Of a DNA stretch of 64,000 bases, positions 30,465 to 38,794 are shown piece after piece. Within the stretch, counting starts at the first letter, position 1; every line of letters starts with the position of its first letter. The notes under the pieces were generated by a model. It was not told where the DNA came from and searched no databases. It saw only the letters and a program-made list of their open reading frames with translations. Source of the DNA: Bacteroidia bacterium (GTDB lineage: Bacteria; Bacteroidota; Bacteroidia; J057). Where the stretch lies: NCBI GenBank assembly GCA_033391075.1, contig JAWPMV010000004.1:303907-367906 (forward strand). The letters are read 5' to 3'. The translations under genes and the position numbers were made by a program.

Positions 30465-31727
30465 TTAGGCTTCTGTTTTTCCGTCACAGTTAAAAGGTGC
30501 TGGGTCAAAGCTCAGATTTTGAGATTGATTGCCCATATCCATATTGAGGAAACCAATACCTTCAGCTTCCTGAATACATATATTATTGGGGTTGTCTCCC
30601 TCGGTCAGACTAATTCCATCATAGAGGATATGTGGAAGAGATGCAGCCTCATACATACCTGATTTTTTTAGTTCTCCGTGGAGTCCCACCAGGATAGAAG
30701 CTAATTCATGCTCCTTCACCGCTTCAGGAAATACATCCTGCTTGCTGATTTGATTGCCGTGGAAATAAATATTGCGGGGAATAGGATCGAAATCAGGCGC
30801 GTTCTTCATAATGTTGGGATCAACAGAGATATAACTCAGGATACCCACAGACATGGTATTGTTGTCCTCAAGTTTGTTGTTGTAAACTTCAACATCGGAG
30901 GTTCTCAATACCATGATGCCCGTTCCCGGAGGAAGATTACCTACCCCCGTCGCACTATTGGCAGCCGGAGCAAAATTGCGGTAGTTGTTGGAAAAAACGT
31001 GGTTGTCATAAACCTTGATATTCTTTCCATGGTATTTCAGGCCCGGGTGATCAAATACCAGCAGACCTCCCGTATTATTGTTCGCTACATTTCCGTAAAC
31101 ATCAGCATCCTGGGTATTTTCAATTTCTATCCCCGCTACACAATACTCTACTTTAGAATTGCGAACAATCGCTCCCAGCGTTTGTCCCACATAAATACCT
31201 GCATCAGAAGCTCCTCTGGCATAGCAACCATCGATGAGAACCTCTTTACACAAAACCGGATAAATGCCATATCCTCCATTTGTGATCTCAGGCTCTCCCG
31301 CCCAAACGGTATGTACATTGATAAAGCGTACTTTCTCGCTGTCTTTTACTTTCAACAAATCTCCTGCGGATTCTTTCAATTGAAGATCTGCTATCTGAAA
31401 ATCATAGACATCATCGACCCGCATTCCTTCTCCCCCACTCTCTTGTCCTGAGAAATCAATAATGGTTTGTTCCGGGCCGGCACCTTTGATAGAAATATTG
31501 TTGAGCTTGCCTTGAATGGAAAGCTTTTCAAAAGAATAGGTGCCTGCTTTGAGGGTGATTTCGGTATCGTCCTTTAAGGAAATCAAAGCTGTCCGGATCG
31601 CATCTTCTTCTCCGGGACCGAAGCTTAGTTGATGGGCAAATTTAGCATCTGCTTTTTGTGCTGTGCTGCTACATGCTGCGAGAAAAAAGAAAGCAGCAAT
31701 AACGCTGAGTAGTGAAGTTCTATTCAT
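30465..31727 (-). CDS. Right-handed parallel beta-helix lipoprotein (TIGR03805 type)
   Basis: From the ATG at 31727 the protein has 420 residues with a lipobox (LAAC, Cys19). The body has repeated short strands of the form 'VEIxNTxxADVYGN', 'NVVxNNTGGLLVF' and 'DVEVYNNKLEDNN', the coil pattern of a right-handed beta-helix such as pectate-lyase-like proteins. No obvious lyase catalytic residues stand out. It is the partner family of the diheme cytochrome next to it; both are exported, and the pair also occurs elsewhere as a fusion. A start 17 codons earlier (31778) is less likely because it adds residues before the signal peptide. Confidence 0.85.
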   Translation of the reverse strand: MNRTSLLSVIAAFFFLAACSSTAQKADAKFAHQLSFGPGEEDAIRTALISLKDDTEITLKAGTYSFEKLSIQGKLNNISIKGAGPEQTIIDFSGQESGGEGMRVDDVYDFQIADLQLKESAGDLLKVKDSEKVRFINVHTVWAGEPEITNGGYGIYPVLCKEVLIDGCYARGASDAGIYVGQTLGAIVRNSKVEYCVAGIEIENTQDADVYGNVANNNTGGLLVFDHPGLKYHGKNIKVYDNHVFSNNYRNFAPAANSATGVGNLPPGTGIMVLRTSDVEVYNNKLEDNNTMSVGILSYISVDPNIMKNAPDFDPIPRNIYFHGNQISKQDVFPEAVKEHELASILVGLHGELKKSGMYEAASLPHILYDGISLTEGDNPNNICIQEAEGIGFLNMDMGNQSQNLSFDPAPFNCDGKTEA

Positions 31728-31828
31728 GGGAATGGTGATTTTTTCTCTAAAGTAAGCGCATAGAAAGACATAATCCATTAAAAGGGATGAATCTGCCTAT
31801 ACTGGGATAAAGAAGCACGAAAAAACCC

Positions 31829-32683
31829 TCAATTATTCAACTCCTTGAGTCTTTCGTCAAAATTTTCCATATAAGTAGGCGAAACCGGAATGGGATATTC
31901 CTCTGCTTTTTCCAGGAAAACCTGATAGGATTTGGGGTTTCTCGTCACACTGACTGCATTGAGAATGTTTAGCATATAAGACCGGTGTACCCGGATCAGG
32001 GTGGGAGGTTTCAACTCTTGTTCGAGCTTCTTTAAACTGTTACGGATCAGACGTTTTTTCAGCTGTCCATTATATAGGTAGAAAATGGCTACATAATTGG
32101 ATTCTGATTTTAGAAAGAGGAGATGATCCAGCTTGATCGAGAGAACTTCTCTTTCATTTTCCGCCTGAAAGTGAACCTGATTAATGCCCGTTTCCTTGTC
32201 TGGACTTGAAATTTTCTCTTTTTCTTCTGAGGGGATTTCTATGCTTTTCGAAGAAAAATAGAGTAAGCTGATGAAATATGGAATCAGGAGAACCAGGGAG
32301 GTGTATTTAAAGGTCAGACTAAATTCATACATCATCTCTCCAAAATCTTCGCGTGCATCTCCAAAGAGATTGTGATTTAGAATACTCAAAAGAATCAACT
32401 CCCCAGCAAACCAAAGCGAAAAACCTCCAATATTGAAGCTGTGTATCTTGAAAAGTTTTCTCAGAACAATTTGAGTGAATCCCAGGAATAGGAAACCTGT
32501 CAGAGAAAAAAGGAGGATTGGGAATCTGCTTTTATAATTTTTCAGGATGGTCCAGCTATCGAGATCAAAGGGCTCAAAGATATTGAGGAAGATAGCAGCA
32601 AATACAGAACAGAAAAGCGCCAACAGGATCCTGTGAGGCATAGGATCGAGGTAGGCAAAGGGACGCTTGAGAAAATTCTGCAT
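31829..32683 (-). CDS. Membrane-anchored LytTR-family transcriptional regulator
   Basis: The 284-residue protein has four predicted membrane helices (about 19-36, 54-73, 85-103, 124-146), a linker, and a C-terminal LytTR DNA-binding domain (about 172-280) with 'FLKSESNYVAIFYLYNG', 'LIRNSLKKLEQEL' and 'IRVHRSYMLNILNAV'. LytTR domains bind DNA with beta-strands. Fused to a membrane domain and without a receiver domain, it is a one-component sensor. It is divergent from the class II aldolase/TRAP operon with 86 bp between the two starts, so it probably controls that operon and itself. A TATCTTTG box lies upstream. Confidence 0.85.
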   Translation of the reverse strand: MQNFLKRPFAYLDPMPHRILLALFCSVFAAIFLNIFEPFDLDSWTILKNYKSRFPILLFSLTGFLFLGFTQIVLRKLFKIHSFNIGGFSLWFAGELILLSILNHNLFGDAREDFGEMMYEFSLTFKYTSLVLLIPYFISLLYFSSKSIEIPSEEKEKISSPDKETGINQVHFQAENEREVLSIKLDHLLFLKSESNYVAIFYLYNGQLKKRLIRNSLKKLEQELKPPTLIRVHRSYMLNILNAVSVTRNPKSYQVFLEKAEEYPIPVSPTYMENFDERLKELNN

Positions 32684-32740
32684 AGGGGATTAAGATAAAA
32701 TAAAATTCCGAATGGCTTCGAATTTTGCTAATATGAAACT

Positions 32741-32748
32741 CAAAGATA
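32741..32748 (-). promoter_or_regulatory. Candidate Bacteroidota -7 box (TATCTTTG)
   Basis: On the minus strand this octamer matches the TAnnTTTG -7 consensus of the Bacteroidota housekeeping sigma factor exactly, 58 bp before the LytTR gene's start. No clear TTG -33 element is found at the usual distance, so the call is tentative. Confidence 0.35.
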
Positions 32749-32769
32749 GGACACTTAAACTACTCATAC

Positions 32770-33552
32770 ATGGCAATAAAAAATCCTCCCCATCTGGTAG
32801 GCATGATGCCCAAAACCGGATCACTTGAAGAAGAAAGGCAACACCGTAAACAACAATTGGCTGGAGCTTTGCGAGTATTTGGAAAATTTGGCTTTTCAGA
32901 GGGTGTTGCGGGACACATTACCGCGCGTGATCCTGAATTAAGCGATCATTTCTGGGTAAATCCTTTTGGGATCTCTTTCAACCGCATGAAGGTTTCCGAT
33001 CTGATATTGGTGAATGAAGAAGGGAAAATAGTCGAAGGGAAACACCAGATGTTGAATCAGGCAGCCTTTGCGATCCATTCTCGCATACATCATGCCCGGC
33101 CAGATGTTATAGCTGCAGCGCATTCTCATTCCATTTATGGCAAGACATTTTCTGCTTTGGGTCGTTTGTTGGATCCTCTGACGCAGGATTCTTGTGCCTT
33201 TTTCGAAGATCATGGCCTGTATGATGATTATCAGGGAGTAGTTTTGGATCTCGGTGAGGGAGATGCAATTGCCGAGGCCCTTCAAGATAAGAAAGCGGCT
33301 ATCCTGAAAAATCATGGATTGCTTACAGTCGGGAATACGGTCGAAGAGGCTGCCTGGTGGTTTATCTGTATGGAACGATGCTGCCAATCTCAATTGATGG
33401 CGGAAGCTACTGGTACAGAAATCTTCCCGATTTCTGCAGAAGTTGCCAGAAACACCCGAGACAATGAATTGGGATTTCCAATTGCAGGTTGGTTCAACTA
33501 TCAACCCATTTGGCAGGACATTGTACATGCTCATCCCGATCTCCTGGAATAG
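32770..33552 (+). CDS. Class II aldolase/adducin family protein
   Basis: This 260-residue protein has the class II aldolase fold with zinc ligands in 'AAAHSHSIYGK' (about residues 116-126) and 'LKNHGLLTVG' (about 180-189), and the substrate-side stretch 'EGVAGHITAR' (about 46-55). Family members are fuculose/rhamnulose phosphate aldolases, ribulose phosphate epimerases and decarboxylases. The group with the 'HFWVNPFGISFN' sequence is often annotated only generically. It is followed 10 bp downstream by an Ldh-type dehydrogenase gene and TRAP permease genes, so it likely processes an imported sugar acid. Confidence 0.87.
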   Translation: MAIKNPPHLVGMMPKTGSLEEERQHRKQQLAGALRVFGKFGFSEGVAGHITARDPELSDHFWVNPFGISFNRMKVSDLILVNEEGKIVEGKHQMLNQAAFAIHSRIHHARPDVIAAAHSHSIYGKTFSALGRLLDPLTQDSCAFFEDHGLYDDYQGVVLDLGEGDAIAEALQDKKAAILKNHGLLTVGNTVEEAAWWFICMERCCQSQLMAEATGTEIFPISAEVARNTRDNELGFPIAGWFNYQPIWQDIVHAHPDLLE

Positions 33553-33562
33553 ATCCTTACCT

Positions 33563-34675
33563 ATGTCTGAAACTACTACACAAGCCCAATACTCCTTTGA
33601 TGCAGAGGTTTTGCAGGATTTTATGGCTCAGGTTTTTGAGTCTTTTCGTATGCCGGAGGCAGATGCGCTATTGGCAGCCGAAGTTTTGATGTACAGTGAT
33701 CTCCGGGGAATTGATTCTCATGGAATTGCTCGCCTAAAAACCTATTGCCACTATTTATCGGAAGGCTCTATCAATCCCAGACCCAATATGCGGGTGATAA
33801 ATGACCGAACCAGTGTCGCCCGTATAGATGGCGACAATGGGATGGGACTTGTTATTGCTCCCCGCAGTTTTGAGATCGCGATGGATAAAGCTCAGGCACA
33901 TGGAAGTGGTTGGGTATCTATCCAGAATTCCAATCATTATGGCGCCGCTGGCTATTATGCAGAACAGGGACTCGAACAAGACCTGATCGGTATCTCCATG
34001 ACCAATACTTCCAAAGTAGTAGCTCCATTATATGGTGCCGAGAGGATGTTGGGTACCAATCCTATCGCTATCGGATTTCCAGCGAATGAAGAAGCTGCCA
34101 TTGTTATCGATTTTGCGACTAGCACAGTAAGTTTTGGTAAAGTTGAAATCCAACTGCGAAAGCAGGAATCCCTGCCCGAAGGTTGGGCGATCCGACCAGA
34201 TGGAAAATCCGCTTTGAATCCCATGGATTTTATGGAAGGAGCTGCTTTGTCTCCTTTGGGTTCTGATAAAACCCGCGGAGGCCATAAGGGATATGGATTG
34301 GCGGCTATGGTGGATTTGTTATGTGGAGTATTGAGTGGGGCCAATTGGGGACCCTTTGTCCCTACTTTCGCAGTCGGCATCCCCAATGTAAAAGAGCAAG
34401 TAGGGAAAGGAATCGGTCATTTTATGGGTGCCTGGGACATTGGCAGTTTTACCGATCCTGATGAATTTAAATCGAAGGTAGATGATTGGATACGGGTCAT
34501 GCGAGCCACGCATCTCCTTCCTGATCAGGAAAAGGTATTGATCCATGGAGATCCGGAACGGGAAGCTCTTGCAAAAAGAAAAAAGGGAGGGATACCTCTG
34601 CTTGAAGCAGTGGTAAATGATCTGAAAGAAGTAAGTGAAGAGAGGGGAATCAAACTGCCACTTCCTTTGGATTAA
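33563..34675 (+). CDS. Ldh-family (YiaK-like) NAD(P)-dependent oxidoreductase
   Basis: From the ATG at 33563 (the frame is open to 33443, inside the aldolase gene) the product has 370 residues. Motifs are 'DLRGIDSHGIARLK' (catalytic His), 'VSIQNSNHYGAAGYYA' and 'TRGGHKGYGLA', all diagnostic of the malate/L-lactate dehydrogenase family that includes 2,3-diketo-L-gulonate reductase (YiaK), sulfolactate and ureidoglycolate dehydrogenases. These reduce or oxidise 2-keto/hydroxy acids. The neighbouring TRAP permease resembles the YiaK-YiaMNO arrangement, which suggests a keto-sugar-acid substrate, but this is inference. Confidence 0.88.
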   Translation: MSETTTQAQYSFDAEVLQDFMAQVFESFRMPEADALLAAEVLMYSDLRGIDSHGIARLKTYCHYLSEGSINPRPNMRVINDRTSVARIDGDNGMGLVIAPRSFEIAMDKAQAHGSGWVSIQNSNHYGAAGYYAEQGLEQDLIGISMTNTSKVVAPLYGAERMLGTNPIAIGFPANEEAAIVIDFATSTVSFGKVEIQLRKQESLPEGWAIRPDGKSALNPMDFMEGAALSPLGSDKTRGGHKGYGLAAMVDLLCGVLSGANWGPFVPTFAVGIPNVKEQVGKGIGHFMGAWDIGSFTDPDEFKSKVDDWIRVMRATHLLPDQEKVLIHGDPEREALAKRKKGGIPLLEAVVNDLKEVSEERGIKLPLPLD

Positions 34676-34741
34676 GAAAATTGCTTCCATGCATCAAAAT
34701 CCCCTGAATTTTCTTTAGATTAAGTATATATCTGAATTGAA

Positions 34742-35209
34742 ATGAGAACTACTATTACTAAGTACCTGAGTGTACTGCTGATCTTCCTGATGGCCTTAAT
34801 GACCCTGGATGTCCTCTGGGGAGTATTTACCCGCTTTGTATTTTCCGATCAGGCAAGCTGGACCGAAGAACTGGCCAGGTTTTTACTGATATGGATAGGC
34901 ATTTTGGGAGCGGCTTATGCCAGCACCAAAAAGATGCATCCAGCCATTGAACTGCTGAAACCCAAACTAAATTTGAATCGACAAATGGGATTAAGTATCC
35001 TGGTGAGTAGCCTGATTATTCTTTTTGCGGTTTTGGTAATGGTACTAGGCGGAGGAAGGCTCATCTATATATCCTATACCCTGGGACAAGCTTCTCCAGC
35101 CATGGGAATCCCCATGTATTTTGTTTATGCAGTCATTCCCCTCAGCGGTCTCTTGATTGTTTATTTCAAATTCGCAGATATCCTCAGTCTTAATCAGCCT
35201 CAAGCCTAA
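34742..35209 (+). CDS. dctQ: TRAP transporter small permease (DctQ)
   Basis: The 155-residue protein has four predicted membrane helices and the family features 'FVFSDQASWTEELARFLLIW' (given in parts: SDQASWTEE, ARFLLIW) and 'GMPMYFVYAVIPLSG'-like 'GIPMYFVYAVIPLSG'. DctQ subunits pair with DctM to form the sodium-coupled TRAP channel. It precedes dctM by 11 bp. Confidence 0.9.
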   Translation: MRTTITKYLSVLLIFLMALMTLDVLWGVFTRFVFSDQASWTEELARFLLIWIGILGAAYASTKKMHPAIELLKPKLNLNRQMGLSILVSSLIILFAVLVMVLGGGRLIYISYTLGQASPAMGIPMYFVYAVIPLSGLLIVYFKFADILSLNQPQA

Positions 35210-35220
35210 ACACAAAGAAA

Positions 35221-36507
35221 ATGGAAATCCTCATTCTTGTTCTCACTTTCCTGATTCTCCTGGCCCTGGGAGTTCCTATTGCATGGAGTATTGGCCTGAG
35301 TAGTGTATTCACTATGTTGGTAAGTATTCCCGCTATGCCAGCCTTTACCACAGTAGCCCAACGTATGGGAGGAGGCCTGGATAGTTTTTCACTGCTTGCG
35401 ATTCCCTTATTTATCCTTGCTGGCCAGATTATGAATCGAGGTGGAATAGCCCGAAGGCTTATCGATTTTGCCAAATCGTTGGTAGGAGCTCTACCGGGTG
35501 GCCTGGCACATGTAAATATTATGGCGGCCATGTTATTTGGAGCTATTGCAGGTTCTGCGGTTGCAGCGGCATCAGCTATCGGAGGCTTCATGGGAAAAGC
35601 GATGGAAAAAGAAGGCTATGACCGGGATTATGCAGCAGCCGTAAATATCACATCTGCGACCACCGGTTTGGTGATTCCTCCCAGCAATGTCCTCATTGTT
35701 TATTCCCTGGCCAGTGGCGGAGTAAGTATTGCCGCTTTATTTGTTGCTGGATATTTGCCCGGCATTTTGACTGGCTTTATGATCATGCTGGTAGCAGGTG
35801 TAATGGCCAAACGAAAAGGCTTTCCGGCAGGAAAAAGAAGCTCACTGAGAGAAGTAGCTACGACCTTTCTGAATGCCTCATTGAGTCTATTACTATTGAT
35901 CATCGTTATAGGCGGTATCATCGCAGGTATATTTACTGCAACTGAAGCCTCGGCTGTAGCCGTCTTGTACTGTCTTGCCCTTACCTTTTATTATCGAGAA
36001 ATCTCCCTCAAGGATTTACCGGACATATTCCTGAGTTCTGCTGGTACCACTGCGATTGTGATGTTGCTCATTGCGACTTCTATCAGTATGTCCTGGATTA
36101 TGGCTTACGAAAATATCCCTCAGGATATCACCGAGCTTTTGCTTTCCATAAGCGACAACAAAATAGTCATCCTGATTATTATCAATATGATCCTGCTATT
36201 TGTCGGGGTCTTTATGGATATCACGCCTGCTGTACTCATTTTTACTCCGATATTTCTGCCCGTAGTAACTGAATTGGGCATGGACCCCACGCATTTCGGG
36301 ATTGTTATGGTCCTCAATCTCTGTGTAGGTCTTTGTACCCCTCCGGTCGGATCTGTTTTATTCGTGGGTGTAGGAGTAGCCGAAACCACCATTCAAAGGG
36401 TGATTCGACCTATTATGCCGATGTTTATCGCCATGCTTATTTCCTTGCTGGCAGTAACTTTTATTCCGGGCCTAAGTCTTTGGTTGCCCGCATTATTCGG
36501 CCTTTAA
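35221..36507 (+). CDS. dctM: TRAP transporter large permease (DctM)
   Basis: The 428-residue, roughly 12-helix protein has DctM hallmarks: 'LLAIPLFILAGQIMNRGGIARRL' (quoted in part: FILAGQIMNRGGIA), 'GSAVAAASAIGGFM', 'VIPPSNVLIVYSLASGG' and 'GIVMVLNLCVGLCTPPVGSVLFV' (part: CVGLCTPPVG). It uses a sodium gradient to import carboxylated substrates delivered by a DctP periplasmic protein. No DctP gene follows; the next gene, 10 bp after, encodes an exported glycosidase-like protein. The binding protein must therefore be elsewhere, or this system is unusual. Confidence 0.92.
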   Translation: MEILILVLTFLILLALGVPIAWSIGLSSVFTMLVSIPAMPAFTTVAQRMGGGLDSFSLLAIPLFILAGQIMNRGGIARRLIDFAKSLVGALPGGLAHVNIMAAMLFGAIAGSAVAAASAIGGFMGKAMEKEGYDRDYAAAVNITSATTGLVIPPSNVLIVYSLASGGVSIAALFVAGYLPGILTGFMIMLVAGVMAKRKGFPAGKRSSLREVATTFLNASLSLLLLIIVIGGIIAGIFTATEASAVAVLYCLALTFYYREISLKDLPDIFLSSAGTTAIVMLLIATSISMSWIMAYENIPQDITELLLSISDNKIVILIIINMILLFVGVFMDITPAVLIFTPIFLPVVTELGMDPTHFGIVMVLNLCVGLCTPPVGSVLFVGVGVAETTIQRVIRPIMPMFIAMLISLLAVTFIPGLSLWLPALFGL

Positions 36508-36517
36508 GCTATACTAA

Positions 36518-38710
36518 ATGAAAAACTTGCTCTGCCTGATCTTTTTATTATCGTTTGCTCAGGTTTTTGCTCAAAATAAAGCCATCAGGGATTTACCTAT
36601 ACTTTCAGGTGCTTATGAAGAAGGCCTGGATGAGGATTGGTTGGTAAAAAAAGTAGAGTTGGAGGCAGGCCTCTTCAGGAATGAACAAGGAGATCGTCTG
36701 ATCATTTCCAATGGCTTACTTTCCCGTAGCTTTTACCTGGGACCAAATCTAGCAACCGTATCACTGGATTTGCTATCAAGCGATCAGAATCTTCTCAGAG
36801 GGATAAAAGCAGAGGCGGAGATTAGCATAAATGGAAAACAATATGAAGTCGGTGGCTTAAAAGGACAGAAAAATTACGCCTACCTGGATGAAGCCTGGCT
36901 TCCTGAATTGGAGGCAAATCCAGAAGCCCTGGAATTTATAGGATTTAGCCAAAGAAAAGCAGAAGCTCCCTTCGAATGGAAAAGAGTCCGGCATCATGAT
37001 ACAAAGCTAAACTGGCCCCCTAAAGGTGTTCAGGTCCAAATGAACTATTCACTCCCCGATGCATCTGGAGAAGCGTGGAGTCTTTCGGTTTTTTATGAAT
37101 TATATGATGGGATTCCGTTGATGGCCAAATGGATTCAACTGAGAAATGAATCCTCACAAAGTATTCGCCTCGATTCTTTTAGTTCCGAAATTCTGGCGGC
37201 TGTAGAATATGCTTCAACAGTAGAAACCCGCGAATATGACATTCCCCCACCCAATATTCATGTAGAAACCGATTATGCCTTTGCCAGTATGGAGGCCCGA
37301 GATGCAAACCATCATGTGGTACATTGGGAAGAAGATCCGGACTATAGTTCGCAGGTCAGTTACTTAAGACGAACTCCTTGTCTGCTTCGGATGAAACCGG
37401 AAATTGGGCCGGATTTGGAAATACAGGCAGGAGAATCCTTTACTTCTTTTCGCACCTTTATCCTTCCTTTTGATAGCTATGATCGGGAAAGAAATGGTTT
37501 GGCACAAAGAAGGATGTATCGGACACTGGCTCCCTGGTCCACCGAGAATCCCCTCATGATGCATGCTCGTTTTGCAGATTGGGAAAGGGTAAAGCTGGCG
37601 ATAGATCAGGCTGCAGAAGCCGGTTTTGAAATGGTAATCCTGACTTTTGGAAGTGGATTTAATATAGAAGATGACAGTGAGGAATATGTGGAGAAAATGA
37701 AAGCCTATGCTGACTATGCAAAAAGTAAAGGGGTAGAGATTGGGGGATATTCTTTGCTTGCTTCACGCAGAATTTCGCCAGAGATAGATGTCGTGATGAA
37801 GGAAGGAGAAACAGCTACTTTCGGGAATTCTCCCTGTATCGGCAGTGAATGGGGAGAAAGCTATTTCAAAAAACTATACAACTTTTACGCAAAAAGCGGC
37901 TTTAGCTTGCTGGAGCATGATGGGAGTTATCCGGGAGATTATTGTATGTCGGAAGATCATCCCGGCCATCAGGGCTATGGAGATTCTCGCTGGAAACAAT
38001 ATGAAGTAATCGCTGATTTCTACCAGTGGTGTCGCGCAAATGGGATTTATCTCAATATCCCTGATTATTATTATCTCGCTGGTGGCAATAAATGCGCTAT
38101 GGGGTATCGGGAAGTAAATTGGAGCCTTCCTCGAGCCCAGCAATTGATTCATACCCGACAGAATATATTTGATGGAACCTGGACAAAAGGCGTGAGCATG
38201 GGTTGGATGTTTGTCCCACTAACAGAATATCACGGAGGAGGAGCTGCTGCAACCATAGAACCGCTAAATGAACATATCGAGCACTATAAGACCATCATAC
38301 TTTCCAATTTATCTGCAGGCGTTCAGGCTTGTTATCGAGGGCCTCGACTATTTGACACAGAAGAGACCAAAAATATGGTGGTGGAGAGTGTGAATTGGTA
38401 TAAGAAACATCGAGAAATTCTGGAAGGAGATTTAATTCACCTTCGCAGAGCGGATGGCAGGGATTTGGATTATTGGTTGATGGTAAAGCCGGGAGCTGAA
38501 GAAGCCGCTGCACTGGTAGTATTTAATCCGACCCAAAAACGAATCTCCAAAAAGATAGAAGTCCCTCTTTACTATTCTGGCCTCCGAGATTTCTGTAAAA
38601 TATATGAGGAGGAAAAACTGTTGGGAGGCTTTGAAATGGATGGCAGAAGTCGCCTGAAACTATCCGTAGAATTGGACGCTCAATCCCAACAGGTCTTTTT
38701 CTTCAAATAA
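36518..38710 (+). CDS. Exported alpha-galactosidase-like (clan GH-D-like) glycoside hydrolase
   Basis: This 730-residue protein has a signal peptide (1-18, FAQ), an N-terminal beta-sandwich (about 30-330) like that of GH36-type enzymes, then a TIM-barrel region beginning near 'FADWERVKLAIDQAAEAGFEMVILTFG' (quoted in parts: FADWERVKLA, FEMVILTFG) and a C-terminal beta domain. In the barrel, 'LLEHDGSYPGDYC' offers Asp468 as a nucleophile candidate, placed where GH27/GH36 enzymes have theirs; the rest of the barrel does not match a family I can name. It ends the class II aldolase/Ldh/TRAP operon, so it probably releases the sugar acid imported by TRAP. Confidence 0.65.
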   Translation: MKNLLCLIFLLSFAQVFAQNKAIRDLPILSGAYEEGLDEDWLVKKVELEAGLFRNEQGDRLIISNGLLSRSFYLGPNLATVSLDLLSSDQNLLRGIKAEAEISINGKQYEVGGLKGQKNYAYLDEAWLPELEANPEALEFIGFSQRKAEAPFEWKRVRHHDTKLNWPPKGVQVQMNYSLPDASGEAWSLSVFYELYDGIPLMAKWIQLRNESSQSIRLDSFSSEILAAVEYASTVETREYDIPPPNIHVETDYAFASMEARDANHHVVHWEEDPDYSSQVSYLRRTPCLLRMKPEIGPDLEIQAGESFTSFRTFILPFDSYDRERNGLAQRRMYRTLAPWSTENPLMMHARFADWERVKLAIDQAAEAGFEMVILTFGSGFNIEDDSEEYVEKMKAYADYAKSKGVEIGGYSLLASRRISPEIDVVMKEGETATFGNSPCIGSEWGESYFKKLYNFYAKSGFSLLEHDGSYPGDYCMSEDHPGHQGYGDSRWKQYEVIADFYQWCRANGIYLNIPDYYYLAGGNKCAMGYREVNWSLPRAQQLIHTRQNIFDGTWTKGVSMGWMFVPLTEYHGGGAAATIEPLNEHIEHYKTIILSNLSAGVQACYRGPRLFDTEETKNMVVESVNWYKKHREILEGDLIHLRRADGRDLDYWLMVKPGAEEAAALVVFNPTQKRISKKIEVPLYYSGLRDFCKIYEEEKLLGGFEMDGRSRLKLSVELDAQSQQVFFFK

Positions 38711-38767
38711 CTATCCTCTTTTCAAATCTCTTCCTCAAGCTCAAACCGTAACATCTTTCAGGCTGAA

Positions 38768-38788
38768 TCGTCTTTCGAGGAAAGACGA
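38768..38788 (+). promoter_or_regulatory. Perfect hairpin just before the next start codon
   Basis: TCGTCTTTC (38768-38776) and GAAAGACGA (38780-38788) form a perfect 9-bp stem with a GAG loop, ending 6 bp before the ATG at 38795. The loop and right arm contain a weak SD-like GAGGA. The structure would sit on the ribosome landing site; it has no T-run and so is not a normal terminator. Confidence 0.5.
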
Positions 38789-38794
38789 AACCCT

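Noticed and set aside
30708..31451. A 247-residue plus-strand frame
   Set aside because: It runs opposite the beta-helix lipoprotein, whose repeat pattern and signal peptide are convincing; the frame has no family features.
32938..33534. A 198-residue minus-strand frame
   Set aside because: It is the complement of the class II aldolase gene, which has clear zinc-ligand motifs.
33443..33562. Earlier start of the Ldh-type dehydrogenase
   Set aside because: It lies inside the aldolase gene and adds residues with no similarity to the family.
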